This document shows, piece by piece, positions 43,791-51,868 of a stretch of DNA of 64,000 nucleotides. A program made the position numbers and the translations under genes. Under the pieces are notes generated by a model. That model was not told the origin of the DNA. It was given only the letters and a program-made list of their open reading frames with translations, and did not search any database. The stretch's first letter is position 1; each line of letters starts with the position of its first letter. This DNA is from Planobispora longispora. GTDB taxonomy: Bacteria; Actinomycetota; Actinomycetes; Streptosporangiales; Streptosporangiaceae. The DNA is taken from assembly GCF_016863135.1 (NCBI RefSeq), contig NZ_BOOH01000005.1:28201-92200 (forward strand). The letters are read 5' to 3'.

Positions 43791-43922
43791 GGCTCAGCGG
43801 GACCGCCCGGTGATGCTCGGTGGAACCGCCGGGCAGCGCAGCGGGACCTCCGGGTAGTGCTCCGCAGGACCCGCCAGGCAGTGCTCAGCGGGACCTCCGG
43901 GTGGTGCTCAGCGGGACCTCCG
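43791..43922. repeat. Degenerate 21-27-bp tandem repeats at the methyltransferase 3' end
   Basis: About six imperfect units of the type GTGCTCAGCGGGACCTCCGG run from the operon A upstream region into the last codons of the O-methyltransferase; the minus-strand stop TGA (43910-43908) is part of the unit. The two units nearest the gene are the most alike. With 43550-43790 this makes up a 358-base region without a gene. Confidence 0.75.
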
Positions 43923-44588
43923 GATGACGACGAAGCCGTCCCAGCCCTTGGAGCCCACCGTCTGGAGCGCGGTGGCCTCCAGCCGGGCGTCGTGCGCGAT
44001 GTCCGCGAGAACCCTGCGCACGCCCTGGACCCGCTCGTCGGGACTGTCCGGGTCGGTGACGGCGCCGTTGCGGACGACGTTGTCGATGACGATCACGCTT
44101 CCCGGCCGGGTCAGCTCCAGGGACGCCTTCAGGTAGGCGGGGTTGCCGGGCTTGTCGGCGTCGATGAAGACGAAGTCGTACGGCCCGCGCCCGTCCTCGG
44201 CGAGCCGCCGCGCCGAGTCCGCGGCCGGGCCGACGAGGATGTCCACCCGGTCCGCCACCCCCGCGCGCTCCAGGTTCTCCCGGGCGATCGCGGCGTTGCG
44301 CTCCTCCAGTTCCAGCGAGGTGACGTGACCCCCGTCCCCCACGGCGCGGGCCAGCCAGATGGTGCTGTAGCCCGCCAGGGTGCCGAACTCCAGGACGCGG
44401 ACGGCGCCGGCGATGCGGCACAACATCGCCAGGAGCTTGCCCTGGTTCGGGGCGACCTCCGCCTGCGGCATGGTGGTCAGTCCGCCGCTCTCGCGAGCCT
44501 CCCTGAGCGCCCGGTCCTCGGGGACGAGGGCGCCGGCGAAGTAGGCGTCGACCTCGCGCCACGCCTCATCGGACTGGTACATCATCAT
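43908..44588 (-). CDS. SAM-dependent O-methyltransferase
   Basis: A 226-residue catechol/caffeoyl-CoA-type O-methyltransferase: PQAEVAPNQGKLLAML, motif I VLEFGTLAGYSTIWLAR (about residues 65-81), VTSLELEE, metal-binding FIDADKPGNPAYL (about 140-152) and VIDNVVRNG. Substrate unknown. Starts inside the 3' end of the MFS gene (23-base overlap) after AAGGGAAG, so the two are co-transcribed; three consecutive ATG codons leave the exact start open. Confidence 0.85.
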   Translation of the reverse strand: MMMYQSDEAWREVDAYFAGALVPEDRALREARESGGLTTMPQAEVAPNQGKLLAMLCRIAGAVRVLEFGTLAGYSTIWLARAVGDGGHVTSLELEERNAAIARENLERAGVADRVDILVGPAADSARRLAEDGRGPYDFVFIDADKPGNPAYLKASLELTRPGSVIVIDNVVRNGAVTDPDSPDERVQGVRRVLADIAHDARLEATALQTVGSKGWDGFVVIRRSR

Positions 44589-45747
44589 CTTCTTCCCTTC
44601 TCCTCGGGCGGGGACCGGCGGGTTCGCGCAGGGTCCGGAACAGCAGCCAGCTCAGGGCGGGCATCGCGATCAGTATGGCGAGGGCCGTCTGCAGGGTGGT
44701 GGCGTCGGCGACGGCGCCGATGAGCGGGCCGGCCAGGCCGCCGGCGCTGACGGTCAGGCCGAGGGTGACGCCGCCGGCGGTGCCGACGCGGCCGGGGAGG
44801 TAGTCCTGGGCGAGGGTGACCTGAAGGGAGAACGGAACGTAGAGGCCGACGGAGGTCAGCGCCGCGAACAGATAGACCACCGGACCGGGGACGAACACGA
44901 TCCCCGCGACGGCGGCGACGCTGACCAGGTACGACGCGCGTACCACCGTGACCCTGTCCCACCGGTCGGCCAGCCCGCCGCCCAGCACGGTGCCCACCGC
45001 GCCTCCCAGATAGAGCACGGACAGCGCCGCGGTGCCCGCCGCCGTGCCGCCGCCCGTGCGCGCCGGCACGTACAGCGCGATGAACGTGCTCAGGCCGACG
45101 AACACGACGGACCGGAAGGCCACGGCCAGCGAGAGCCGTGCGAACGACGCCACGTCGTCGCGTCCCACCCGGGACGCGCCGCCGCCGGCCGGGCGTGCCG
45201 ACGTGCCCAGCGCGCGCAGGACGGGCAGGTACAGCACGCTTCCGGCCAGAGCCGGCAGCGCCAGCAGCGGCGTGAGCCGCAGCCCGCCGGCGGCGACGAC
45301 GGCGGCGACCAGGAGCGGCGCGGCGGCGAACCCGAGGTTGCCGCCGAGGGAGAACCAGCCCATCGCGGTGTGGCTCCCGCCCGCGGCGATCCGCGCCACC
45401 CGGGCGGACTCGGGGTGGTAGGCGGCGATCCCGATCCCGGACACGGCCGCCAGCGCCAGCGTCAGCGGGTAGGAGTCGGTCAGGCCGCTCAGCGCGATCC
45501 CCAGCCCGCCGAGGAGCGTGCTGACGGGCAGCAGCCAGGGCAGCGCCCACCGGTCCGTCACCGCGCCGAACAGCGGTTGCGCCACCGAGGACAGCAGCGA
45601 TGCGGCGAGCACGATCCCCGAGGCCGCGGCGTAGGTGTAGGCGCGCTCGGCCACCAGGAAGGGGACGAGCGCCGCCACGGCGCCCTGGTAGACGTCCACG
45701 CAGGCGTGTCCGGCCGACAGCATGATGATCGTCTTTTTCTTCGGCAC
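44566..45747 (-). CDS. MFS transporter, fosmidomycin-resistance (Fsr) type
   Basis: A 393-residue major facilitator protein with about 12 membrane segments. The N-terminus GHACVDVYQGAVAALVPFLV and SSVAQPLFGAVTDRW (about residues 11-30 and 50-65) resemble Fsr-like exporters. Probably exports a small toxic compound. GTG 45747 has GAGG eight bases upstream. Divergent from an AraC-type gene with a 54-base gap, like the nimT-nimR (yeaN-yeaM) arrangement in E. coli. Confidence 0.83.
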   Translation of the reverse strand: MPKKKTIIMLSAGHACVDVYQGAVAALVPFLVAERAYTYAAASGIVLAASLLSSVAQPLFGAVTDRWALPWLLPVSTLLGGLGIALSGLTDSYPLTLALAAVSGIGIAAYHPESARVARIAAGGSHTAMGWFSLGGNLGFAAAPLLVAAVVAAGGLRLTPLLALPALAGSVLYLPVLRALGTSARPAGGGASRVGRDDVASFARLSLAVAFRSVVFVGLSTFIALYVPARTGGGTAAGTAALSVLYLGGAVGTVLGGGLADRWDRVTVVRASYLVSVAAVAGIVFVPGPVVYLFAALTSVGLYVPFSLQVTLAQDYLPGRVGTAGGVTLGLTVSAGGLAGPLIGAVADATTLQTALAILIAMPALSWLLFRTLREPAGPRPRRREEDDDVPVR

Positions 45748-45801
45748 AGCGGCATCCTCACCGCTCGGCGCCGTGTCGTGCTTCCAATAAACTGCCGATC
45801 G

Positions 45802-46404
45802 ATGACGGAAGTCCGCCACCAGCCGCTCGCGCCGACCCGCGCCCCGCACGATGACGGCCCGGAGCGCGGCCGGCTCCGGGCCGTCCTGCTCGACCAGTTG
45901 CGCGCCTCGCCCCAGCAGCCCCTGCACCTGCCCGCCCCCGCCGATCCGCGGTTGCGGGCGCTGTGCGCGATCGTGCGCGCCGATCCCGCCGGCAACCGCA
46001 CGCTGGCCGCCCTCGGCGCGCAGGTCGGCGCGAGCGAGCGGACGCTGTCACGGCTCTTCAAGGCCGACCTCGGCATGACCTTCCCGCAGTGGCGCACCCA
46101 GCTCCGGCTCCACCGCGCCCTGGTCCTGCTGGCCGACGACGTCCCGGTGACCGCGGTGGCGCACCTGTGCGGCTGGTCGTCCGCCAGCGCGTTCATCGAC
46201 GTCTTCCGCCGCGCCTTCGGGCAGACCCCGGGAACCTTCGGGCACGGCTCAGGGGCCCTCGGGCACGCCCCGGGAACGCGGCGGCGTCAGACGCGGACCT
46301 CCGGACGGCCCTCGCGGGCGCAACACGGTGCGGATCCACCTGGAGATCCAGGCCGTGCTGCGGACGGCGTAGAGCCCGGCGGACCTTACAGCCGGACGGC
46401 GTAG
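45802..46404 (+). CDS. AraC-family regulator lacking the cupin sensor domain
   Basis: The 200-residue protein has the double helix-turn-helix DNA-binding domain (about residues 50-145: LAALGAQVGASERTLSRLFKADLGMTF, then VTAVAHLCGWSSASAFIDVFRRAFGQTPGTF) of the NimR/YeaM type. Those relatives have an N-terminal cupin of about 120 residues that is absent here; the divergent MFS start only 54 bases away leaves no room. The last 50 residues are low complexity and run into a tandem repeat. ATG 45802 lies eight bases behind TAAACT. Confidence 0.78.
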   Translation: MTEVRHQPLAPTRAPHDDGPERGRLRAVLLDQLRASPQQPLHLPAPADPRLRALCAIVRADPAGNRTLAALGAQVGASERTLSRLFKADLGMTFPQWRTQLRLHRALVLLADDVPVTAVAHLCGWSSASAFIDVFRRAFGQTPGTFGHGSGALGHAPGTRRRQTRTSGRPSRAQHGADPPGDPGRAADGVEPGGPYSRTA

Positions 46405-46433
46405 AGCCCGGCGCGGACCCTCCAGCCGGACGG
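46361..46433. repeat. 32/34-bp tandem repeats at the araC 3' end
   Basis: Units beginning CGGACGGCGTAGAGCCCGGC at 46361 and 46393, with a third start at 46427, span the AraC stop (TAG 46402-46404) and fill the gap to the convergent xdhC stop. The stop TAG is a shared repeat base triplet read in a shifted frame in the second unit. Confidence 0.8.
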
Positions 46434-46435
46434 GC

Positions 46436-47692
46436 TCAGGCGGCCTCGCCGGGGACGCCCAGGCGGGGAAGCCCGGCGGGCAGCGCCCGGCTCGCGGGGT
46501 GGATGGGACCGGCGGTCTGCGTGAGCGGCAGGCCGCTCCCGCCGCGGCGCAGGGCGACGAACTCCGCGGCGATGGACAGGGCGGTCTCCTCCGGGGTACG
46601 GGCGCCCAGATCGAGACCGATGGGCGAGCGCAGCCGCGACAGCTCCGCCTCGCTCAGCCCGGCGGCGCGCAGGCGGGCCATGCGGTCGGCGTGGGTACGG
46701 CGTGAGCCCATCGCCCCCACGTAGGCGACCGGGAGCCGGAGGGCGACCTCCAGCAGCGGCACGTCGAACTTGGCGTCGTGGGTGAGCACGCAGACCACGG
46801 TCCGGGAGTCCACCCGCGTGCGGGCGAGGTAGCGGTGCGGCCAGTCGACGACGACCTCGTGGGCCTCGGGGAAGCGGCGCGGGGTGGCGAAGACGGGCCG
46901 GGCGTCGCAGACGGTGACGTGGTGGCCCAGGAAGCGGCCGGCGCGGGTGAGCGCGGCGGCGAAGTCGATGGCGCCGAAGACGAGCAGACGGGGCGGGGGC
47001 GCGTAGGTCTCGGCGAAGACGGCGACCTCCTGCCCGCCGCAGCCGAGGGTGCGCAGGCCGGTGAGCCCGGTGTCGAGCATGGCCCGCGCCTCGGGCGCGA
47101 CGACGCCGGCCACGGAGTCGCGCGTGAGGCCGGGGAGGTCGCCGAGGACCCGGTCCTCGAAGACCGCGAGGAGACCCGCGCCCGGGCGCGGACGGCCGCC
47201 GGTGCGCCCGTCCGGGCCGATGCCCTCTGCCCGGCCGGTGTCCCCGATCGGGCCGATCTTCTCGGCCTGATCGGAGCCGCCGGCCGGACCGACGGCGTCG
47301 AGGGCGCGGACGATCGCGACGGGCTCGCCCCGCCGTACCGCCTCCAGCGCCGCGGTGAGCACCGGGGCGGCGGGTGAGGCGGACGGAACCGGCCAGACGA
47401 GCACCTCGATGGTTCCACCGCAGGTCAGCCCCACGGCGAAGGCGTCGTCATCGGAGTAGCCGAAGGTATGCCGGACCGGTTCCCCGGTCTGGATCGCCTC
47501 CCGGCACAGTTCGTAGACGGCCCCTTCGACGCAGCCGCCGGAGACGCTGCCGACGGCCTCGCCTTCGTCGTTCACCGCGAGCGCGGCCCCCGGCTGCCGG
47601 GGAGCGCTCCCCCCGACCCCGATCACGGAGGCGACCGCGAACGCGCGCCCCTCCCCGAGCCAGCCGAGCAGATCCTCGGCGAGTTCACGCAT
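46436..47692 (-). CDS. xdhC: XdhC/CoxI-family molybdenum cofactor maturation protein
   Basis: Binds and sulfurates molybdenum cofactor for insertion into xanthine dehydrogenase. The 418-residue protein has the XdhC N-terminal domain (VIGVGGSAPRQPGAALAV, SGGCVEGAVYE, TCGGTIEVLV) and a C-terminal Rossmann domain (LLVFGAIDFAAALTRAGRFLGHHV, CVLTHDAKFDVPLL, YVGAMGSRRTHADR). A Gly/Asp/Arg-rich insertion near residues 138-170 is unusual. ATG has GGAGG eight bases upstream. Last gene of the operon B direction. Confidence 0.92.
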   Translation of the reverse strand: MRELAEDLLGWLGEGRAFAVASVIGVGGSAPRQPGAALAVNDEGEAVGSVSGGCVEGAVYELCREAIQTGEPVRHTFGYSDDDAFAVGLTCGGTIEVLVWPVPSASPAAPVLTAALEAVRRGEPVAIVRALDAVGPAGGSDQAEKIGPIGDTGRAEGIGPDGRTGGRPRPGAGLLAVFEDRVLGDLPGLTRDSVAGVVAPEARAMLDTGLTGLRTLGCGGQEVAVFAETYAPPPRLLVFGAIDFAAALTRAGRFLGHHVTVCDARPVFATPRRFPEAHEVVVDWPHRYLARTRVDSRTVVCVLTHDAKFDVPLLEVALRLPVAYVGAMGSRRTHADRMARLRAAGLSEAELSRLRSPIGLDLGARTPEETALSIAAEFVALRRGGSGLPLTQTAGPIHPASRALPAGLPRLGVPGEAA

Positions 47693-47812
47693 GGAAGGAA
47701 CCTCCGTCTGTCACGGGAACGGGCGAGCGCCGTACGGCGGCGCCGGTGCGGCGGGTGCTCCGTACGGCGGCGATCGGCGCCGCCGTACGGAGATCAGCCG
47801 GGGGATTCGGGA

Positions 47813-49261
47813 TCAGCCGAGGAGTTGCTCGATCGCGCCGATGCCGAAGTAGCCGACGAAGATCGCGCTGATCACCCAGAGGAGCCAGTGGATCTGGTCG
47901 AACCGGCCGCGGGCGGCCTTGATCACCGTGTAGGCGATGACGCCGGCGCCGACTCCGTTGGTGATGGAGTAGGTGAAGGGCATCAGCGCGATGGTGAGGA
48001 AGGCCGGGATGGCCAGGTCGATCTCCTCCCATTCGATCTTGCGGGCGGCGGTCATCATCAGCGCGCCGACCAGGACCAGGGCGGGGGCCGCGGCCTGGGC
48101 GGGCACGACGGCCGCCAGCGGGGTCAGGAACATCGCCCCGGCGAAGAGCGCGCCGGTCACCAGGCTGGCGAGGCCGGTGCGAGCGCCCTCCCCGACTCCT
48201 GCGGCCGACTCGACCACGATCGTGTTGGCGGAACCGCCGGTGGCGCCGCCGATGATGGCGCCGAAGCCGTCGATCGTCAGGATCTTGCCGACGCCCTGGA
48301 TCCGGCCCTGCCCGTCGGTCAGCTTGGCCTCCTCGCCGACGCCGAGGATGGTCCCCATCGCGTCGAAGAAGCCGGACAGCACGAGGGTGAACAGCACCAC
48401 CGTGGCGGTGAGCACGCCGGCCGCGCCGAAGCCGCCGAACAGGTCCACGTCGAACAGCAGGCTGAAGTCCGGCGTGGAGACGATCCGCTCGGGGAGCTCC
48501 GGCGTGACCACTCCGGGCCACTTCACTCCGTCCACCAGCGCGTTGATCACGATGGCCAGCACGGTGGCGGCCACGATGCCGATCAGGATCGCGCCGGGGA
48601 TCCTCCGGACGAACAGGGCGAACATCAGCAGCAGGCCGACGCAGAAGACCACGATGGGCCAGCCGGAGAGCCGTCCGCCGGCGCCGAGGGTCACCACGGT
48701 GCCCTCGCCCCGGCCGACGAACCCGGCGTCCACCAGGCCGATGAGCGCGATGAACATGCCGATGCCGACGCCGATGGCGTGCTTGAGCGGGGTGGGGATG
48801 GCGTCCATGATCAGCTGGCGGATGCCGGTGAGCGCGAAGAGCACGATCACCACGCCCTCCAGCACGACCAGGCCCATGGCCTGGTCCCAGGTCATGTGCG
48901 GGGCGGCCTGGAAGGCCACCACGGGGGCGATGCCGAGCCCGGAGGCGAGGGCGAAGGGCGCGTTGCCCACCACGCCCATCAGGATCGTGGTGATCGCCGC
49001 GGAGAGCGCGACCGCCGTGGTGAGCTGGGGGATGGTCATCGTGGCGCCGGTCACGTCCTTGGCGCCGCTGAGGATGATGGGGATGAGCAGGATGATGTAG
49101 GCAACGGCCACGAACGTGGTGATGCCGCCACGAACCTCCCTGGCGACCGTCGTGCCCCGACCGGTGAGGTCGAAGAAGCGGTCGATCCAGGTCCGGGAGG
49201 CCCCGGAGGCGTCGGACGCCTCGGGGTCCTCGCCGGAGGGCCGGGTCTGCAGCTGGGTCAT
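47813..49261 (-). CDS. AzgA-family purine (hypoxanthine/guanine) permease
   Basis: NCS2/AzgA proton symporter of 482 residues with 12-14 membrane segments. Family signature ESAAGVGEGARTGLASLVTG (about residues 355-374) and GITTFVAVAYIILLIP near the start are clear. Supplies purines or urate-pathway substrates to the adjacent xanthine dehydrogenase. ATG 49261 has GGGAGG eight bases upstream; an upstream ATG (49423) would add unconserved residues. Separated from the Mo-subunit gene by 261 bases with a hairpin leader, so partly independent control is likely. Confidence 0.92.
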   Translation of the reverse strand: MTQLQTRPSGEDPEASDASGASRTWIDRFFDLTGRGTTVAREVRGGITTFVAVAYIILLIPIILSGAKDVTGATMTIPQLTTAVALSAAITTILMGVVGNAPFALASGLGIAPVVAFQAAPHMTWDQAMGLVVLEGVVIVLFALTGIRQLIMDAIPTPLKHAIGVGIGMFIALIGLVDAGFVGRGEGTVVTLGAGGRLSGWPIVVFCVGLLLMFALFVRRIPGAILIGIVAATVLAIVINALVDGVKWPGVVTPELPERIVSTPDFSLLFDVDLFGGFGAAGVLTATVVLFTLVLSGFFDAMGTILGVGEEAKLTDGQGRIQGVGKILTIDGFGAIIGGATGGSANTIVVESAAGVGEGARTGLASLVTGALFAGAMFLTPLAAVVPAQAAAPALVLVGALMMTAARKIEWEEIDLAIPAFLTIALMPFTYSITNGVGAGVIAYTVIKAARGRFDQIHWLLWVISAIFVGYFGIGAIEQLLG

Positions 49262-49300
49262 GGTCGGGCCCTCCCAAGGGCGTAGTCGACCTACGGAGAA

Positions 49301-49324
49301 GACCCCGGTGGCCGGACCGGGGTC
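49301..49324 (-). promoter_or_regulatory. Hairpin in the purine permease leader
   Basis: GACCCCGGT and ACCGGGGTC form a perfect nine-base stem with a six-base loop; read leftward a TTCTCC stretch follows and the permease ATG is 40 bases on. Could be an attenuator, an operon B terminator, or an unrelated stem. The conserved core of the known purine riboswitch is not present. Confidence 0.4.
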
Positions 49325-49522
49325 GTCCGCATGGTTCGAGGGGGTGCGGTTGTGGGGTCTCTCCCGTTCACCCACGGGGGGTGGGGGTGTCCTGCGAGCC
49401 TTCTCGTCTGCCGTGATCGCCACGGCGAAGACTCACAGGGCATCCCTTAAAAACGCCGCAAGTCAGCATAAATCCCGACAAAGGGTGCGTTTTTCGATAC
49501 GAGTGAGGGCTGCCCCTGTTGG

Positions 49523-51868
49523 TCAACTGCTTCCGGTGATGTGTTCCGGACGAACCGGCACTCGGGTGAGTGCGAGACCCGTGGCGTCGCGGATGGCCGC
49601 GACGATCGCGGGCGTGGAGGAGAGCGTGGGTGGCTCCCCTGCGCCGCGCAGGCCGTATGGGGCCCGCGGGTCGGCGTTCTCCAGGATCTCCAGGCGCATC
49701 GGCGGCATGTCGAGGATGGTGGGGATCAGGTAGTCGGTGAACGACGGGTTGCGTACCTTCCCGTCGGAGACCACGATCTCCTCCATCACGGCCAGGCCGA
49801 GGCCCTGGGCGGTGCCGCCGTGGATCTGCCCCTCCAGCGAGAGGCGGTTGAGGATCTTGCCGACGTCCTGGACGGCGGCCAGCTCCACGACCTTCACCAG
49901 GCCGAGCTCGACGTCGACGTCCACCACGGCCCGGTGGACGCACAAGGCGAGCTGCGTGTGCGAGTCTCCCCGGCCGGTCACGGGGTCCATGCCCGTGGTC
50001 GGCTCGTGGTGGTACTCGCGGGTCTCCTCGATGACCGCGTCACCGAGGACGTCTTCGATGGCGGCGAGCACTCCCGCGCTCTCCGAGACGACCTTGCCGC
50101 CGACCAGCGACAGGTCGCCGAGAGTGTCGAGGGGCCGGTCCAGCCTGGCGGCGGCCAGGGCGAACACGCCCTCCCGCACGGCCTGGCAGGCTGTCATCAC
50201 CGCGCCGCCGGTCATGTAGGACTGGCGCGAGGCGGAGCTGGAGCCGGCGTCGCCGACCTGGTTGTCGGCCGGGTGGATGACGACCCGCTCGACTCCCAGC
50301 TCGGTGCGAGCGATCTGGGCCTCGAGCGTGACCAGTCCCTGGCCGACCTCGGCGGCGGCGGTGTGCACCAGCGCGACGGCCTCGCCGCCGATGACCTCCA
50401 GGCGGACCCGGGCGGTGGAGTAGTCGTCGTAGCCCTCGGAGAAGCAGATGTTCTTCAGGCCCACGCCGTACCCGACGCCGCGCCGCACCCCCTCGCCGTG
50501 GGTGGTCTGCGAGGCGCCGCCGGGCAGGTTGCGGATGTCGGAGGCGTCCAGCGGCGGCGGCATGGGCAGCTCGCGGGCCTGCCGGAGCATCTCGGCCATC
50601 GGCAGCGGAGCCCAGATCACCTGGCCGGTGGCCAGCTCGCTGCCCTGGGAGGCGGCGTTGACCTGCCGTACGGTGACCGGGTCGAGCCCGCACGCCTCGG
50701 CGAGCTTGTCCATCATCGACTCGTAGGCGAAGCACGCCTGCACCGCGCCGAAGCCGCGCATCGCGCCGCAGGGCGGGTTGTTGGTGTACACGCCGTAGGC
50801 GTCGATCTTGATGTTCGGGATGACGTACGGCCCCACGCCCAGCGAGGCGGCGTTGCCGACCACGTTCATCGTCGCGGAGGTGTAGGCGCCGCCGTCCAGG
50901 AGGATCTCCACGTCCGCGTAGAGGATCCTCCCGTCCTTCGTGGCGCCGTACTCGTAGCGCATCTCGGCCGGGTGGCGGTGCACGTGGCCGAAGAACGACT
51001 CGTACCGGTTGTAGACGATCTTCACCGGGCGGCCGGTGTGCAGCGCGAGCATGGCCGCGTGGATCTGCATCGACAGGTCCTCGCGCCCGCCGAAGGCCCC
51101 GCCGACGCCCGAGAGCGTCATGCGGATCTTCTCCTCAGGCAGGCCCAGGCAGGGGGCGATCTGCTTGAGGTCGTTGTGCATCCACTGGGTGGCCACGTAC
51201 AGGTCCACGCCGCCGTCCTCGGCGGGCACGGCCAGGCCCGACTCCGGCCCGAGGAACGCCTGGTCCTGGATGCCGACCCGGTACTCGCCGGAGACGACCA
51301 CCTCGGCGCGGGCCTTGGCGGCCTCGACGTCGCCGACCCGGACCGGCTGGTGGCGGGCGAGGTTGCCGCGCGGCTGGACCTGCGGGTAGGCCGGGTCGAA
51401 GGCGGCCCGGCGGGCGTCGGTGAGCGGCTCCAGGACCTCGTACTCGATCCGGATCTTCTCCATCGCCCGGCGCGCGGTCTCCGGGTGGTCGGCCGCGACC
51501 AGCGCGATCGGCTCGCCCTGGTGGCGCACCTCGCCTGCGGCCAGGACCGGCTGGTCCCAGGTGTGGTCCAGGCCGAAGTGCTTGCGGCCCGGGACGTCCT
51601 CGTGGGTGAGCACGGCCGACACACCGGGGTGCGCCAGCGCCGCGGAGACGTCGATCGAGACGATCTTCGCGCGGGGGTGCGGGCTGCGCAGCGTCGCGCC
51701 CCAGAGCATGCCGTCGATCCACAGGTCGGAGGAGTAGGCGAACTCGCCCTTGACCTTCAGCGTCCCGTCGGGGCGCAGCGGGCTGTCGCCCACTCCCCCG
51801 GTCCCGGGGGCCGCGATGTCGCGCGGCGCGCGCACCGGCGTGGCGCTCCCGCTTCCTGTGCGCGTCAC
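49523..51868 (-). CDS. Xanthine dehydrogenase, molybdopterin-binding subunit
   Basis: Large subunit oxidising hypoxanthine and xanthine to urate. The 781-residue protein starts its conserved core at RPDGTLKVKGEFAYSSDL; it holds Moco motifs GVGGAFGGRED (about residues 237-247), PCGAMRGFGAVQACFAYE, the AEVGQG segment and the catalytic glutamate in GLRGAGEPPT near the C-terminus. GTG 51868 overlaps the preceding deaminase gene (GTGA). With the separate FAD and FeS genes upstream it makes a three-subunit enzyme; xdhC is nearby. Confidence 0.92.
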   Translation of the reverse strand: MTRTGSGSATPVRAPRDIAAPGTGGVGDSPLRPDGTLKVKGEFAYSSDLWIDGMLWGATLRSPHPRAKIVSIDVSAALAHPGVSAVLTHEDVPGRKHFGLDHTWDQPVLAAGEVRHQGEPIALVAADHPETARRAMEKIRIEYEVLEPLTDARRAAFDPAYPQVQPRGNLARHQPVRVGDVEAAKARAEVVVSGEYRVGIQDQAFLGPESGLAVPAEDGGVDLYVATQWMHNDLKQIAPCLGLPEEKIRMTLSGVGGAFGGREDLSMQIHAAMLALHTGRPVKIVYNRYESFFGHVHRHPAEMRYEYGATKDGRILYADVEILLDGGAYTSATMNVVGNAASLGVGPYVIPNIKIDAYGVYTNNPPCGAMRGFGAVQACFAYESMMDKLAEACGLDPVTVRQVNAASQGSELATGQVIWAPLPMAEMLRQARELPMPPPLDASDIRNLPGGASQTTHGEGVRRGVGYGVGLKNICFSEGYDDYSTARVRLEVIGGEAVALVHTAAAEVGQGLVTLEAQIARTELGVERVVIHPADNQVGDAGSSSASRQSYMTGGAVMTACQAVREGVFALAAARLDRPLDTLGDLSLVGGKVVSESAGVLAAIEDVLGDAVIEETREYHHEPTTGMDPVTGRGDSHTQLALCVHRAVVDVDVELGLVKVVELAAVQDVGKILNRLSLEGQIHGGTAQGLGLAVMEEIVVSDGKVRNPSFTDYLIPTILDMPPMRLEILENADPRAPYGLRGAGEPPTLSSTPAIVAAIRDATGLALTRVPVRPEHITGSS

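Noticed and set aside
43660..43857. 65-codon plus-strand frame upstream of operon A
   Set aside because: Translation of promoter sequence and tandem repeats; no ribosome site.
43791..43922. Possible CRISPR array
   Set aside because: Units are contiguous, degenerate and lack unique spacers; no cas genes are present. Same reasoning for 20301-20421 and 31252-31350.
47468..49285. 605-codon plus-strand frame opposite the purine permease
   Set aside because: Asp/Glu/Gly/His-rich antisense shadow of a clear AzgA permease.
49262..49522. Purine riboswitch upstream of the permease
   Set aside because: The conserved loop and junction sequences of the purine aptamer are absent; only a plain GC hairpin is visible.
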